A stretch of 57,949 bases of DNA from Erysipelotrichaceae bacterium (GTDB taxonomy: Bacteria > Bacillota_I > Bacilli_A > Erysipelotrichales > Erysipelotrichaceae). Below, one piece after another: positions 41,418-51,273 of the stretch. Each line of letters begins with the position of its first letter. The first letter of the stretch is position 1. The notes under the pieces are model-generated. The model was not told where the DNA came from. It saw nothing but the letters and a program-made list of their open reading frames with translations, and searched no databases. The position numbers and the translations under genes were made by a program. The stretch lies in the NCBI GenBank assembly GCA_009773735.1, contig WSYG01000002.1:1-57949 (forward strand), written 5' to 3'.

Positions 41418-42573
41418 AGAGTACTTCTCGATTGCTTGGCGCTCTGTTACTTCGCATAAGATCAGGGCATTATTGACAACCTTAGGTGTTGTGATCGGCG
41501 TAAGCAGCGTTATCTTATTGTTGTCATTAGGCAACAGTGCGAAAGCAGAAGCTGAAAAACAGATTCGCAGTATCGGATCGAATTTGATCTTTGTGAGTGT
41601 TTCTGATCCAATAGGGGTCTTACCTTCGATCTGGATGGATGAAATCAAAGAAAGTGCTAAAATTGCATATTACAGCCCAATGGTTCAACGTCCTGTCAGT
41701 TATTCCATCAATGGGGTAAATACAGAAGTGACAATCAGTGGAGTCAATGAGGATTATGATTATGTGTCATCATTAACGATGACCTCAGGTCGTTTCTTAA
41801 ATAAACTCGACATTCAAAGCAATTATCCAGTCGCCGTTGTTGGTTCAAAAATCGCTGACAGTTTGTTTGCTGGAGCCGATCCGATTGGAAAAACCTTGGT
41901 CATCAATGGGGTTCCGTTTGAAGTCATTGGCGAAGTTGGTGCTCGAGGTCAAAATTTCTCAGGCGACAATGATATGTTGGTGTATATTTCCTATGATTAT
42001 GCATTGAATCTGTTCTCAAGCCGTGCCTTTATGACCACTTACTACATTACTTCGGTTACTGAAGCCTCAGTCAATACGACTTTAGCGAAAGTATCAGCCT
42101 ATTTAGACTCTGTGTTGCCTTCTAATTCCTTGTATAGAGCCTTTAGTCAATCTCAGATTTTAGGGATCATGGATACCTTGATGAGTCTCTTGACGAGTTT
42201 ATTGGCAGGCATAGCCTCTATATCACTTCTGGTTGGTGGAATTGGAATCATGAACATTATGTTGGTGACCGTTCGTGAAAGAACTCGAGAAATTGGGATT
42301 CGAAAAGCATTAGGCGCAAAACGCTCACAGATCTTGCTTCAGTTCTTGATTGAAGCCGTGATCATTACCTTATTAGGAGGATTGATTGGTTTAGGAATTG
42401 CTTATATGGGAGCTTTCTTGATTTCAGCCCTAAGTGACTTTAAAGTGACGATTGGCTTGGATACGGTTGTCTTAGCCTTATTGTTCTCGATTTCTATTGG
42501 TCTTATCTTTGGAATTTATCCTGCCAATAAGGCCAGTCTATTAGAACCTGTGGAAGCCTTACGTTACGAATAA
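41410..42573 (+). CDS. MacB/FtsX-type ABC transporter permease
   Basis: A 387-residue permease with one N-terminal helix (about 20-40), a large extracytoplasmic MacB_PCD domain (about 45-260) and three C-terminal helices. The conserved cytoplasmic motif MLVTVRERTREIGIRKALGAKRSQI is present. It exports its substrate with the ATPase encoded upstream. The ATG at 41410 is chosen because GAGGA lies six bases before it; upstream in-frame ATGs at 41398 and 41380 lack ribosome sites. Confidence 0.9.
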   Translation: MFKEYFSIAWRSVTSHKIRALLTTLGVVIGVSSVILLLSLGNSAKAEAEKQIRSIGSNLIFVSVSDPIGVLPSIWMDEIKESAKIAYYSPMVQRPVSYSINGVNTEVTISGVNEDYDYVSSLTMTSGRFLNKLDIQSNYPVAVVGSKIADSLFAGADPIGKTLVINGVPFEVIGEVGARGQNFSGDNDMLVYISYDYALNLFSSRAFMTTYYITSVTEASVNTTLAKVSAYLDSVLPSNSLYRAFSQSQILGIMDTLMSLLTSLLAGIASISLLVGGIGIMNIMLVTVRERTREIGIRKALGAKRSQILLQFLIEAVIITLLGGLIGLGIAYMGAFLISALSDFKVTIGLDTVVLALLFSISIGLIFGIYPANKASLLEPVEALRYE

Positions 42574-42575
42574 GA

Positions 42576-42614
42576 ACCAAAAGCTAAAGCTCGAAAGAGT
42601 TTTTAGTTTTGGGT
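42576..42614 (+). terminator. Imperfect hairpin after the efflux operon
   Basis: Long complementary arms (about 17 bases, one bulge) close on a GAAA tetraloop. The downstream T-run is poor. The remaining bases to 42783 hold no gene I can support. Confidence 0.55.
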
Positions 42615-42783
42615 ATTATGATGTCTCTGTGGTGTATCCATGGTGATGGGCAATATCTTAGCTTCGATCGAAAACAAATGGGCTAGGATTGGGGTAGTGC
42701 GCCTGTATTTGTTTATTTTCATTAAGCGAAAAGAATTGCTTTCATCAACCAGATTATATTCATATAAACCCTTGATCGATGAA

Positions 42784-44607
42784 TTAACTTTCTGGTTCGA
42801 ATTGACTTAAGTAAAGTGAAGTGTAAAATCCTTTTTGATCCATCAAAGATACATGGGTGCCTTGTTCAATGATGGCACCATGATTCATGACCAAGATCAG
42901 ATCAGCATCTTTTATCGTCGATAAACGATGAGCAATGATGAAAGAAGTTTTGTTGCCCATGAGTTTTTCCATGGCCCTTTGGATGAGCACTTCAGTCCGG
43001 GTATCTACAGATGACGTCGCTTCATCCAGAATCAAAACAGAAGGATTTGACATGAAAGCTCTGGCAATCGTCAAGAGTTGTTTTTGACCAGAGGAAATGT
43101 TGTTGGCTTCTTCGTTGATCAAAAGATCATAGCCTTCAGGTAAAGTTTGTACAAAATGATCGACTTTTGCAGAATCTGCAGCCATAAGCATTTGTTCTTC
43201 GGTGGCTTTTGGATCTGAAAATTTGATGTTTTCACGAATGGATCCATTAAACAACCAAGTATCTTGTAGGACCATCCCAAAGATGTTTCTAAGATCATAT
43301 CGTGATAGAGTTCGAATATCGATCCCATCGACTTCAATGCTTCCACCTTTGACATCATAGAAACGCATCAGAAGATTGATAAGGGTTGTTTTGCCTGCCC
43401 CAGTAGGACCTACAATGGCGACGCGTTGACCTGGTTTAACCTCAATGTTGAGGTTTTTGATGAAGATATTGTCATCAGAATAACCAAAGTCAACATTTCT
43501 AAATGAAACAGCGCCAGTAACTTCAGGGCAAGGTGTGCCAACCTGATCTTCTGCTTCATTAGGCTGATCAACAAATTCAAAGACACGTTCAGCTGAAGCA
43601 ACCGTGGATTGTAGAACAGTTCCTATATTGGCAACTTGATTGATCGGTGCTGAAAAGTTACGAATGTATTGGATGAAAGCTTGGATGCTACCGACTTGAA
43701 GTTGTCCTTGAATCACAAGTGTTGCTCCTAAAACACTGACGGCAATATAGGAAAGATTGGATACCAAACTGATGATGGGCATCATCATGCCTGAAAAACT
43801 TTCTGATTTCCAACTTTCTAGAAAGAACTTGGTCGATAATTTTTCAAAGGCTTGGGTTTGTTGATTTTCCCCATTAAATACTTTGATGATCGGATGATTC
43901 GCAAACGATTCTTCGATATGACCATTTAACATGCCTAAAGTTCTGGTTCTAGCTCGATAGTATTTCTGTCCGATCTTAACGATTCGAGTTACCATAAATA
44001 AACTGATAGGCAATGAAATCAGTGCAATAAGCGTCATTTCAAATGAGATCGAAAACATCATAAACAAGATCCCAATGACAGTCGTCAATGCGGTTATTGA
44101 CTGTGTTACAGATTGTTGAAAAGACTGGGCAATCGTATCAACATCATACGTGATCCTGGATAAGACATCCCCAATGGGTTCTGTATCAAAATATTTTAAA
44201 GGCAAATGATTTATTTTTTCGGTAATTAACAGTCGCAGATTAAATGTGATCTTTTGAGTGACTTTAACCATGACATAGGATTGAAGATACGTAAATAAGG
44301 CATGACCAGAATATAGCAAAGCGAGTAAATTAATGATCGAATTGACATAATCTAGATCGATCTTAGCATTTGGTACACCTTGAGCAATTTGATACAAACC
44401 TTCCGCAACTTTGGACGTAATGTTTCCAACAAGTTTTGGGGCAATGATCGCAAAGATCGTACCGGCCATGGCCATCACGATGACCAGTGTCATTTGAAAC
44501 ATGAAAGGGGAGGTAAAGCGAATCAAGCGTTTAACAGTCTTACTGAAGTCTTTAGGTTTGACGACGGTTGTCCGCATCGCCATCATAGGTCCATGGCCGC
44601 TGGTCAT
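42784..44607 (-). CDS. Heterodimeric ABC exporter subunit with catalytic Walker B, degenerate signature
   Basis: A 607-residue half-transporter: six membrane helices (about 30-330), then a nucleotide-binding domain. Walker A is GPTGAGKTTL and Walker B is VLILDEATSSVD, with the catalytic glutamate. The signature reads ISSGQKQ instead of LSGGQ. The partner at 44604-46334 has the opposite pattern, so the pair forms one working and one degenerate site, as in LmrCD, BmrCD or TM287/288. It probably exports drugs or lipids. The start overlaps the partner's stop by four bases; a short disordered segment precedes the first helix. Confidence 0.92.
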   Translation of the reverse strand: MTSGHGPMMAMRTTVVKPKDFSKTVKRLIRFTSPFMFQMTLVIVMAMAGTIFAIIAPKLVGNITSKVAEGLYQIAQGVPNAKIDLDYVNSIINLLALLYSGHALFTYLQSYVMVKVTQKITFNLRLLITEKINHLPLKYFDTEPIGDVLSRITYDVDTIAQSFQQSVTQSITALTTVIGILFMMFSISFEMTLIALISLPISLFMVTRIVKIGQKYYRARTRTLGMLNGHIEESFANHPIIKVFNGENQQTQAFEKLSTKFFLESWKSESFSGMMMPIISLVSNLSYIAVSVLGATLVIQGQLQVGSIQAFIQYIRNFSAPINQVANIGTVLQSTVASAERVFEFVDQPNEAEDQVGTPCPEVTGAVSFRNVDFGYSDDNIFIKNLNIEVKPGQRVAIVGPTGAGKTTLINLLMRFYDVKGGSIEVDGIDIRTLSRYDLRNIFGMVLQDTWLFNGSIRENIKFSDPKATEEQMLMAADSAKVDHFVQTLPEGYDLLINEEANNISSGQKQLLTIARAFMSNPSVLILDEATSSVDTRTEVLIQRAMEKLMGNKTSFIIAHRLSTIKDADLILVMNHGAIIEQGTHVSLMDQKGFYTSLYLSQFEPES

Positions 44608-46334
44608 GCGAGTTCCTCCTGACTTAATTGTGAAGAGGCGATCTCGTAATAAACAGGACAGGTTTTTAGTAAGTCTCGGTGTTTGCCGATTCCAGCGATT
44701 CTTCCTTTTTCTAAGACAACGATTTGATCCGCATTCATGATGGTACTGACTCGTTGACCCACGATAAATAAGGTGCTTTCACCAACTTCTTTGTGTAAAG
44801 CTTTTCTTAATGCCGCATCGGTTTTAAAATCTAGGGCTGAAAATGAATCATCAAAGATATAGACATCTGCTTGTTTAACCAAAGCTCTGGCAATCGACAA
44901 ACGTTGTTTTTGTCCACCCGAAAGATTAGTTGCTCCTTGAGCCAATTTAAACAGGTACTGATCTTCTTTTTCATGGATGAAGGTTGATGCTTGGGCAATA
45001 CTAGCAGCGTGTTCTACGACTTCATGTGAGGCTTCTGGTGCCCCAAATAATAGGTTATCTTCTATTGTTCCAGAAAGCAGCATGCCTTTTTGAGGTACAT
45101 AACCGATTTTGGCTCGTAAGTCTTTTTGAGCGACTTGTCGAATATCGACCCCATCGATCAAGATAGACCCTTTTGAGACATCATACAGTCGTGGAATAAG
45201 ATTGATCAGAGTACTTTTACCACTGCCAGTGGAACCAATAAATGCGGTAACTGTTCCAGGTTTTGCGGTAAATGAGATTTCATTTAAAACATCTTCGTTG
45301 GCTTTGGGATATCTAAAAGAAACCCGATCAAAGACGATTTCACCTTTTTTGGTGGGTTCAAAAGACAATGGAATTTGTGGATCGATGATCATAGGTTGTG
45401 TATCCAATACTTCTCTAATGCGTCGAGCACTGACCATAGCACGAGGCAACATGGTAAAAATCATGGTCATGTTGATGAAGGAAGCCAATACCTGAGATGT
45501 ATATTGCATAAATGCCATCATTTGACCGATCTGCATCATCCCAGCACTGATTCTATCAGAGGCAGTATACAGAATCAAAAGCGTCGTAAAACTCATAAAG
45601 ATCATGATGACGGGATCCATAAAGCTCATGATCCGCATTAAGGTCACATTGTTGGAGTAAACAGCTTGATTGACGGTTTGGAATTTTTCGGTTTGTGTTT
45701 TTTGGGCGTTAAAGGCTCTGACGACTCTAATTCCACTCAAACTTTCACGCGCAATCAAATTTAGTTTGTCAGTTAATTTTTGGACTTTTTCAAACTTTGG
45801 CGAAGTTATACCGATGATCAAGATAACTGCGATCGACATGATCGGAAAGATCACCATAAAGATCCAACTTAAGCTCGGAGTCAATTCAACTGCTTTTATT
45901 AGTGCGACAATGCCAGTTAAAGGAGCTGCCAATAAGATACGAAAAGACATGGCCATGATGTGTTGGACCTGTTGAACATCGTTGGTTGAACGGGTAATCA
46001 AAGAAGCGGTAGAGAAACGATCGAATTCTACCAGAGAGAAACTTTCAATTTTTTTAAATATATCTTTACGGATCAGATCTCCGACTCGTGAGCCGATGTA
46101 TGAAGCCAAGAAATTTGAAGTGAAAAACAAAACAACGACCAATATCGCCACCATCAACATCGATGTCCCTGTCCTAATGACATAATCCATATCTTTTAGA
46201 ACAATTCCATTATCGATGATACGCATCATGTAGTCAGGCAAAGATAAATCTGCCATAACCCTCATGGTTAACGCTGTGATGGCTGATAATGCTTGCCACC
46301 AAGTATGTTTTAAGTAACCATACATCTTGATCAT
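44604..46334 (-). CDS. Heterodimeric ABC exporter subunit with degenerate Walker B
   Basis: A 576-residue half-transporter with six membrane helices in the first 310 residues. The nucleotide-binding domain has Walker A GSTGSGKSTL and a canonical signature LSGGQKQR. The Walker B is VYIFDDSFSALD, with Asp in place of the catalytic Glu. Together with the 607-residue partner it makes the asymmetric site pair of heterodimeric multidrug exporters. It overlaps the MarR gene upstream and its partner downstream by four bases each, so the three form one tightly coupled operon. Confidence 0.92.
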   Translation of the reverse strand: MIKMYGYLKHTWWQALSAITALTMRVMADLSLPDYMMRIIDNGIVLKDMDYVIRTGTSMLMVAILVVVLFFTSNFLASYIGSRVGDLIRKDIFKKIESFSLVEFDRFSTASLITRSTNDVQQVQHIMAMSFRILLAAPLTGIVALIKAVELTPSLSWIFMVIFPIMSIAVILIIGITSPKFEKVQKLTDKLNLIARESLSGIRVVRAFNAQKTQTEKFQTVNQAVYSNNVTLMRIMSFMDPVIMIFMSFTTLLILYTASDRISAGMMQIGQMMAFMQYTSQVLASFINMTMIFTMLPRAMVSARRIREVLDTQPMIIDPQIPLSFEPTKKGEIVFDRVSFRYPKANEDVLNEISFTAKPGTVTAFIGSTGSGKSTLINLIPRLYDVSKGSILIDGVDIRQVAQKDLRAKIGYVPQKGMLLSGTIEDNLLFGAPEASHEVVEHAASIAQASTFIHEKEDQYLFKLAQGATNLSGGQKQRLSIARALVKQADVYIFDDSFSALDFKTDAALRKALHKEVGESTLFIVGQRVSTIMNADQIVVLEKGRIAGIGKHRDLLKTCPVYYEIASSQLSQEELA

Positions 46335-46753
46335 GGATTAGATTCTCTGGTTTCAGTAGTATAACTGTTGAGTTTATCGATGAGATCTAACAGTTGTTTC
46401 TGTTCTTCCATACTTAAAACAGAAAGATTCTTTTCAATTTGATGTTGTCTTTTCTCATGAAAGTTCATTTTATCCGAAAAAGGAATAATTAGGATTTGAC
46501 GACGATCATGTGGATTTACTTCTCGCTTAAGATAGTTTTTAGCTTCTAAACTATTTAAAAGGGGAGTTACAGCTGATCTGGAAAGACCGAGATGTATTCC
46601 TAGTTCAGAAGGCAACATGCTTTTTTTATCGATAGGTAAATGCCTACTTAAAGCCATCATGACCATGCGTTCTCCAACACTTAAATCACCTGTATTGCGA
46701 CTTGGACGATTAAGATATAAAAATTGCTGTAAAGCATCGATCAGTTCTTTCAT
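46331..46753 (-). CDS. MarR-family regulator of the ABC exporter pair
   Basis: A 140-residue MarR protein with a winged helix (about 45-105, with GLSRSAVTPLLNSLEAK as recognition helix and VNPHDRRQILI as wing). It is the first gene of the exporter operon. An 11-base perfect inverted repeat between its -10 box and start codon is the likely operator, indicating autorepression relieved by an exported compound. Confidence 0.88.
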   Translation of the reverse strand: MKELIDALQQFLYLNRPSRNTGDLSVGERMVMMALSRHLPIDKKSMLPSELGIHLGLSRSAVTPLLNSLEAKNYLKREVNPHDRRQILIIPFSDKMNFHEKRQHQIEKNLSVLSMEEQKQLLDLIDKLNSYTTETRESNP

Positions 46754-46766
46754 AGTTCTCCCATTA

Positions 46767-46809
46767 AAAATAGTTCATATCATTGAACTATTTTATACTA
46801 TGTATTATA
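46767..46809 (-). promoter_or_regulatory. Promoter and palindromic MarR operator
   Basis: On the minus strand TATAAT (46804-46809) is followed by a perfect inverted repeat with arms AAAATAGTTCA and TGAACTATTTT (46767-46777 and 46784-46794) around six bases. The repeat covers the expected transcription start, so a bound MarR dimer would block RNA polymerase. Confidence 0.8.
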
Positions 46810-46834
46810 AACGACTGTGATTTAAATACAAGAC

Positions 46835-48478
46835 TTACATTTGATCAAATGCAACTTTGCAGGTTTTCTTGGCGATGATGATCGCAAAAACATCTAAGAT
46901 GAAAAAGGTGATGAATAAAGTAAAGGCAAACCACATCGGCTGATCAAACCATCCGACACTAAAGAAAAGACCAGCTCCTAATCCCATCGCGGGAATCAAG
47001 GTGAATGCTGAGTTGATGTTTTGTTTGACTGGAACAGCTTCTTGTTCCCAAACAAGTTTGGGATGGATCATATCTACGATGATCCCAATATAATTGATCA
47101 ATAAACCACTTAAAATCGCAGCTAAGAAGGCTAAAAATAAACTAAATGGAGGAATTCCCAATAAGACTCCAAACGGAATCAACATAAACAAGATCCCAAA
47201 GAAACTGATAATCAAACCACTATATACCTTGGCTTGGATTTGATTAAAATAAGACATCGGAATATACTTCATGAAGTAAACATGTGCTCCTTCACGAGAA
47301 ATCGCAGAGACAGTAATCATATTTATAGCGCTCATGAAGAGCCCAATGGCTGCCCCAGCGGCTAAAACATAAGCCAATACATCTGGATCATCCCAAGGAA
47401 TAGAGTTGATCATAACAATCACTTCATCCTGACTTCCAACACCACCAAGAATAGAAATCATCATGATAATTGGCATCAAGAAGACAGTTGCGATGTTGTT
47501 GAGAAGATAAATGGGTGTACGGATCATTATCTTCAATTCTTTGATGGTATAAGTGATAACAGGATTTGAACTCAGGGTCATCTTGGCATAATCTTTGCTT
47601 TTAAGTGCTTTTCTAGATGCCCCAGTTTCATTGACCCCAACTGCTGTTGAGAAATAGACCAAGTCAGAAACCACAAGGAAAACTCCAACAAATCCAGCTG
47701 CAATCAACAAAGTGATGCCCAAGTTAACGATACTTAGTTCAACCATGGCTTTGATCGCAAAAGGAATACTTGGGATCAAATACCCAAAGATTGAAGTCAA
47801 TGAATTATTACCTTTGACCAACATGTCGATCATGCTTTGTGAATCGATGGTGACGATCGAACCAATCGCTGCATTGATTCCAATCGCAAAAGCCAACGCA
47901 ACAAAACCACTTAGATAATTAAACAGATCACGATTTCTAGCTTTAGGAATAACCGCCATGACAACCATGACAATGAGTCCTGCTAAAATCAAAGGAATCA
48001 ACGGTGCAAAAATCAAGACGACCAAAGTAATCACATAAAACATCGGCTCTGGACGAACATTGATGATGTAGGCGGCTAAGATTGGAAAACCGATCATAAT
48101 AACACTTAGGTATTCATAAATCAAACTGACACCTAGTTTTGCAGCTACGATCGTATGTGCTTTTAAAGGTAGGCTCAACAGTATTTCAACATCTTTTGAA
48201 AAATAGAAAACAGCAGGTATCAAAAAGATTGCCAAAAAGAAGATCATCAGTGACATCGCTGTCAACATCAACCCTAATATGACACCTGATTGTTGAATGG
48301 GAATCAATAACTTCAGAGCTTCTTCAGCCAATGCATAGAAGCTGAACAAAGTCGGAATAAAGGCTACCACTAAAAAGGCAGGCAAAAGACGTGTCCATAT
48401 GGATTTCTTTTTACTGGACTCTACTAAACTTAATGTGTTTTTAAGTGTCGCAACAAAAAGAGCCCAAAAACTACGCAT
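46835..48478 (-). CDS. ABC-2-like transporter permease
   Basis: A 547-residue protein with about twelve hydrophobic segments and no soluble domain. Large permeases of this kind occur in Firmicutes next to an ABC ATPase, as here. The N-terminal third has an FFLAIFLIPAVFYFSKDVEILLSLPLK segment, the cytoplasmic part typical of ABC-2 exporters. The substrate is unknown. It overlaps the ATPase gene by eight bases and forms an operon with that gene and a DUF1648 protein. Confidence 0.75.
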   Translation of the reverse strand: MRSFWALFVATLKNTLSLVESSKKKSIWTRLLPAFLVVAFIPTLFSFYALAEEALKLLIPIQQSGVILGLMLTAMSLMIFFLAIFLIPAVFYFSKDVEILLSLPLKAHTIVAAKLGVSLIYEYLSVIMIGFPILAAYIINVRPEPMFYVITLVVLIFAPLIPLILAGLIVMVVMAVIPKARNRDLFNYLSGFVALAFAIGINAAIGSIVTIDSQSMIDMLVKGNNSLTSIFGYLIPSIPFAIKAMVELSIVNLGITLLIAAGFVGVFLVVSDLVYFSTAVGVNETGASRKALKSKDYAKMTLSSNPVITYTIKELKIMIRTPIYLLNNIATVFLMPIIMMISILGGVGSQDEVIVMINSIPWDDPDVLAYVLAAGAAIGLFMSAINMITVSAISREGAHVYFMKYIPMSYFNQIQAKVYSGLIISFFGILFMLIPFGVLLGIPPFSLFLAFLAAILSGLLINYIGIIVDMIHPKLVWEQEAVPVKQNINSAFTLIPAMGLGAGLFFSVGWFDQPMWFAFTLFITFFILDVFAIIIAKKTCKVAFDQM

Positions 48479-49193
48479 GAGAGGTAACCTCTAAGAAGAT
48501 GTCTTCTAAGGATTTGCCCGCATTTCCCTTCTTGAGTTCTTCTAAAGTTCCGTAGAATAGAATCTGACCTTTATTGATGATGGCAACTTTGGTACATAAC
48601 TTTTCAGCTACTTCCAAGACATGGGTCGAAAAGAAGACTGTTTTACCTAAAGAGGCCTGAACTTTCATGATTTCTTTTAATGAGAATGCGGATTGAGGAT
48701 CCAAACCAGTTAAAGGCTCATCCAAGATCCAAATCGAAGGATCATGAATCAAAACACCCATCAATATAATTTTCTGTCTCATCCCATGAGAATAGGACAG
48801 GATCTTATCGCTTAATGCAGAAGTCATCTCAAACATCGCAGCGAATTTATCGATCCGTACTCGCCTATCCGCCACGGGAACATCATAAATATCGGCCATA
48901 AAATTAAGATACTCAATGCCTTTTAAGCGCAGAAATAAATCCGGATTATCAGAGACATATCCAAATTGACGTTTGGCTTCCAAAGGTCTTTCTTGAATGT
49001 TAATCCCATTAAGGGTGATGGTTCCAGAATCGGGTCTTAAAATACCGGTCATCATTTTGATGGTGGTTGTTTTACCAGCTCCATTGGGTCCAATAAATCC
49101 AATGATTTCTCCTGGTTGAATGATCAATGACAAGTCATTAACGGCTTTAACTTTACCTGAATACGTTTTACTGACGGATTTGATTTCGATCAT
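48471..49193 (-). CDS. ABC transporter ATPase (ABC-2 exporter type)
   Basis: A 240-residue ATPase with Walker A GPNGAGKTT (about 35-43), signature YSHGMRQK (in place of LSGGQ, common in this group), Walker B IWILDEPLTGLD and H-loop in FFSTHV. It pairs with the permease encoded directly downstream. It starts nine bases after the DUF1648 gene with a GGAG site. Confidence 0.9.
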   Translation of the reverse strand: MIEIKSVSKTYSGKVKAVNDLSLIIQPGEIIGFIGPNGAGKTTTIKMMTGILRPDSGTITLNGINIQERPLEAKRQFGYVSDNPDLFLRLKGIEYLNFMADIYDVPVADRRVRIDKFAAMFEMTSALSDKILSYSHGMRQKIILMGVLIHDPSIWILDEPLTGLDPQSAFSLKEIMKVQASLGKTVFFSTHVLEVAEKLCTKVAIINKGQILFYGTLEELKKGNAGKSLEDIFLEVTSHA

Positions 49194-49202
49194 GGTGGCT
49201 CC

Positions 49203-49511
49203 TTATGTGATGATCATGGCAAAGACGAGGATGGCAATAAACATAAAAGGCAAAAGTATTGCGACGACACTGTCTTTGATGGGATAAGATTCATCTTTTC
49301 TGAATCTAAAATAAACTTGTCCAACAAATACAACAAAAAAAGCAACAAAAGCAAAAAGTGCAACATTCAGCGGCAGGCTCCAATTGACTTTACCTGTCAA
49401 CGAAAACTGCATTGGGACACTTTCCGGTAATTGTGCAAAGAAGAAAACCAGAAAGAGGGGGAAGGTAACTGCGCTTAGTGTAATAAACAAGAAGACCCTG
49501 TTCTTTTTCAT
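49203..49511 (-). CDS. DUF1648-like small membrane protein (102 aa)
   Basis: A 102-residue protein with three hydrophobic segments. The first loop has the DUF1648 pattern LPESVPMQFSLTGKVNWSLP, as in the first part of SdpI-type immunity proteins and many transporter accessory proteins. It is the first gene of the ABC-2 operon. An extended -10 (TGC-TAAACT, 49528-49536, minus strand) and an AAGGAG site precede it. It may protect against or assist export of the transporter substrate; that is inference. Confidence 0.7.
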   Translation of the reverse strand: MKKNRVFLFITLSAVTFPLFLVFFFAQLPESVPMQFSLTGKVNWSLPLNVALFAFVAFFVVFVGQVYFRFRKDESYPIKDSVVAILLPFMFIAILVFAMIIT

Positions 49512-50154
49512 TTAAATCTCCTTTTTTAGTTTAGCACTTTTGAGTACATTTCGAAATCTAAATATTGATAAACCCTTATTCAACTTAGCATTTTTGATCT
49601 CTAAAAGTATAAAAAAAACAGCATTTGACAGCATTTAAACAGATTTTATCACTTAAAATCAAAGAACAAATGATTCAATAAATGACGATTTGAATTCAAT
49701 ATCTTTTATCTATTTGATTTTCCTTTCTTTGAGAATCGACATAGGTCACTTTATACCAGATGGTTGATCAATTTAGTTTGTGAGGGTGTAATAAATCTTG
49801 GATTATTGACTTTTGAACAATTTACCGCATCTTGGAAAAGATATAGATCTCCATTATTTCAAGCATCTATCCATGTCTTAATTGTGCAAAATTATTTGAC
49901 TGTGGTGCTGAAGGAAATTTAGCAATATTAATTAAGATTAGCTACAAGATTAATTTAGGATTCTATTTTATTCACTTTAATCACTAAAATCAAGTTTTAG
50001 AGTATAATAAAAAAAAGTAACGAACACAAAGAGGGTTATTAATAACGTAAATTTTCCAATTCTTCAAAATGTCATTCCGTGTTTATTATGTTTCTCTATT
50101 GAGAACAACTTTGAGATTAAACTGAAATTCAATTAGTAAAGGAAAATTGTAACA
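49512..50154. other. 643-bp AT-rich intergenic region
   Basis: Between divergent operons. The left end holds the promoter of the DUF1648 gene. A TATAAT near 50005 may serve the plus-strand operon at 50155, which would give a leader of about 140 bases. No reading frame with a ribosome site, no hairpin with a T-run and no known riboswitch pattern was found. A nine-base direct repeat (ACAGCATTT) occurs twice at about 49618-49637. Confidence 0.5.
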
Positions 50155-51273
50155 ATGAAACTGAAGTTTTGTTTATATCCACTAATTGTGAGTCTGATAC
50201 TTTTTTCGGCATGTGCATCTTCTAAACAAACCATTAAGCTCGGTTTTGCTGGTGGATTATCTGGAAGTGGTTCTAATCTTGGGATTGATGGTATGTATGG
50301 AGCACTGCTTGCAGTTGACGATATCAATAGCCAAAGCGGAATAAATGGACAAGAATTCGAACTTATTGTTAAAAATGATCAAAATAATCCAGAGCAGGCT
50401 TTGAAAGTCGATAAAGAACTTATAGCTGCTGGATGCAACATAATTATTGGACATATGATTAGTAGTGTTGCTTTGGATACGGTACCATTTATTAATGAAA
50501 AAAAGGTATTAATGATAAGTCCAACTATTGCCAAGGATGAATTATCTATGTTAGATGATCATTTTATTCGACTCATTCCCAGCAATTTAACTCAAGCAAA
50601 CTTGTTATCAGAGACAATCATTAAATTAGGTATCGCTAATCTTGGAATTCTTTATTCCAAGAATAACATGTTGTTTGCAAATACTTTTATACAAGCAATA
50701 AATGACAGTGTAATAAATAGTAAGACCAAAGTAGTAGCCAATATTGGTTTTGATCTCAATGAAGAATTGAATTACGGTCAATTGGTTGCTGATTTTAGAG
50801 AGCAAAAAGTTGATGGGCTACTAATAATTGCATCTGGAGACATTGTCGCGACATTTGCTCAATATTCTAGTCTACTTTCCTATAATCCAAAAGTCTTTCT
50901 ACCCGCTTGGGCTATGACCAATGATTTAATAATTAAAGGCGGAAAATCAGTCGAAGACTATTATGGAGTCAATTATATTCAATTAGACTCAATAAACCCT
51001 GATTTTTTGAGTTTTAAAACAAAGTTTCGGAACAAATTTGGCACGGAACCCACATTCAGTGCCATTATGGCTTACGAGTCAGTTATGCTGGTCGCTTATG
51101 CAATTAAATCATCTCGATCAAGTGATCCTATGGTTATAAAAAAGTCGATTACTAAAAACAATAGTTACTATGGAGTGTTTGGGGATTTGATAATCGATGA
51201 ATATGGTGATGCGACAAGAAATATCAATTTGTTTCAGATTCGAGACGGGAAATTTGAAATGGTACAACCATGA
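50155..51273 (+). CDS. Type I solute-binding lipoprotein (LivJ-like), probable sensor partner
   Basis: A 372-residue lipoprotein with lipobox FSAC (Cys20), then the Peripla_BP_6 pattern of branched-chain amino acid/amide binding proteins: LGFAGGLSGSGSNLG and DDINSQSGINGQEFELIVKND. No permease or ATPase gene is nearby. Instead its stop overlaps by four bases the start of a Cache-GGDEF-EAL membrane protein. That suggests it binds a ligand outside and signals through that partner rather than feeding a transporter. Its ribosome site is AAAGGA eleven bases upstream. Codon use looks more AT-rich than in neighbouring operons. Confidence 0.8.
   Translation: MKLKFCLYPLIVSLILFSACASSKQTIKLGFAGGLSGSGSNLGIDGMYGALLAVDDINSQSGINGQEFELIVKNDQNNPEQALKVDKELIAAGCNIIIGHMISSVALDTVPFINEKKVLMISPTIAKDELSMLDDHFIRLIPSNLTQANLLSETIIKLGIANLGILYSKNNMLFANTFIQAINDSVINSKTKVVANIGFDLNEELNYGQLVADFREQKVDGLLIIASGDIVATFAQYSSLLSYNPKVFLPAWAMTNDLIIKGGKSVEDYYGVNYIQLDSINPDFLSFKTKFRNKFGTEPTFSAIMAYESVMLVAYAIKSSRSSDPMVIKKSITKNNSYYGVFGDLIIDEYGDATRNINLFQIRDGKFEMVQP

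Noticed and set aside
42600-42720. Minus-strand frame of about 39 codons after the efflux operon
   Set aside because: There is no ribosome site or promoter, the composition is not protein-like, and it overlaps the terminator hairpin.
49618-49637. Short direct repeat ACAGCATTT
   Set aside because: It has only two copies of nine bases in AT-rich DNA, which is expected by chance.
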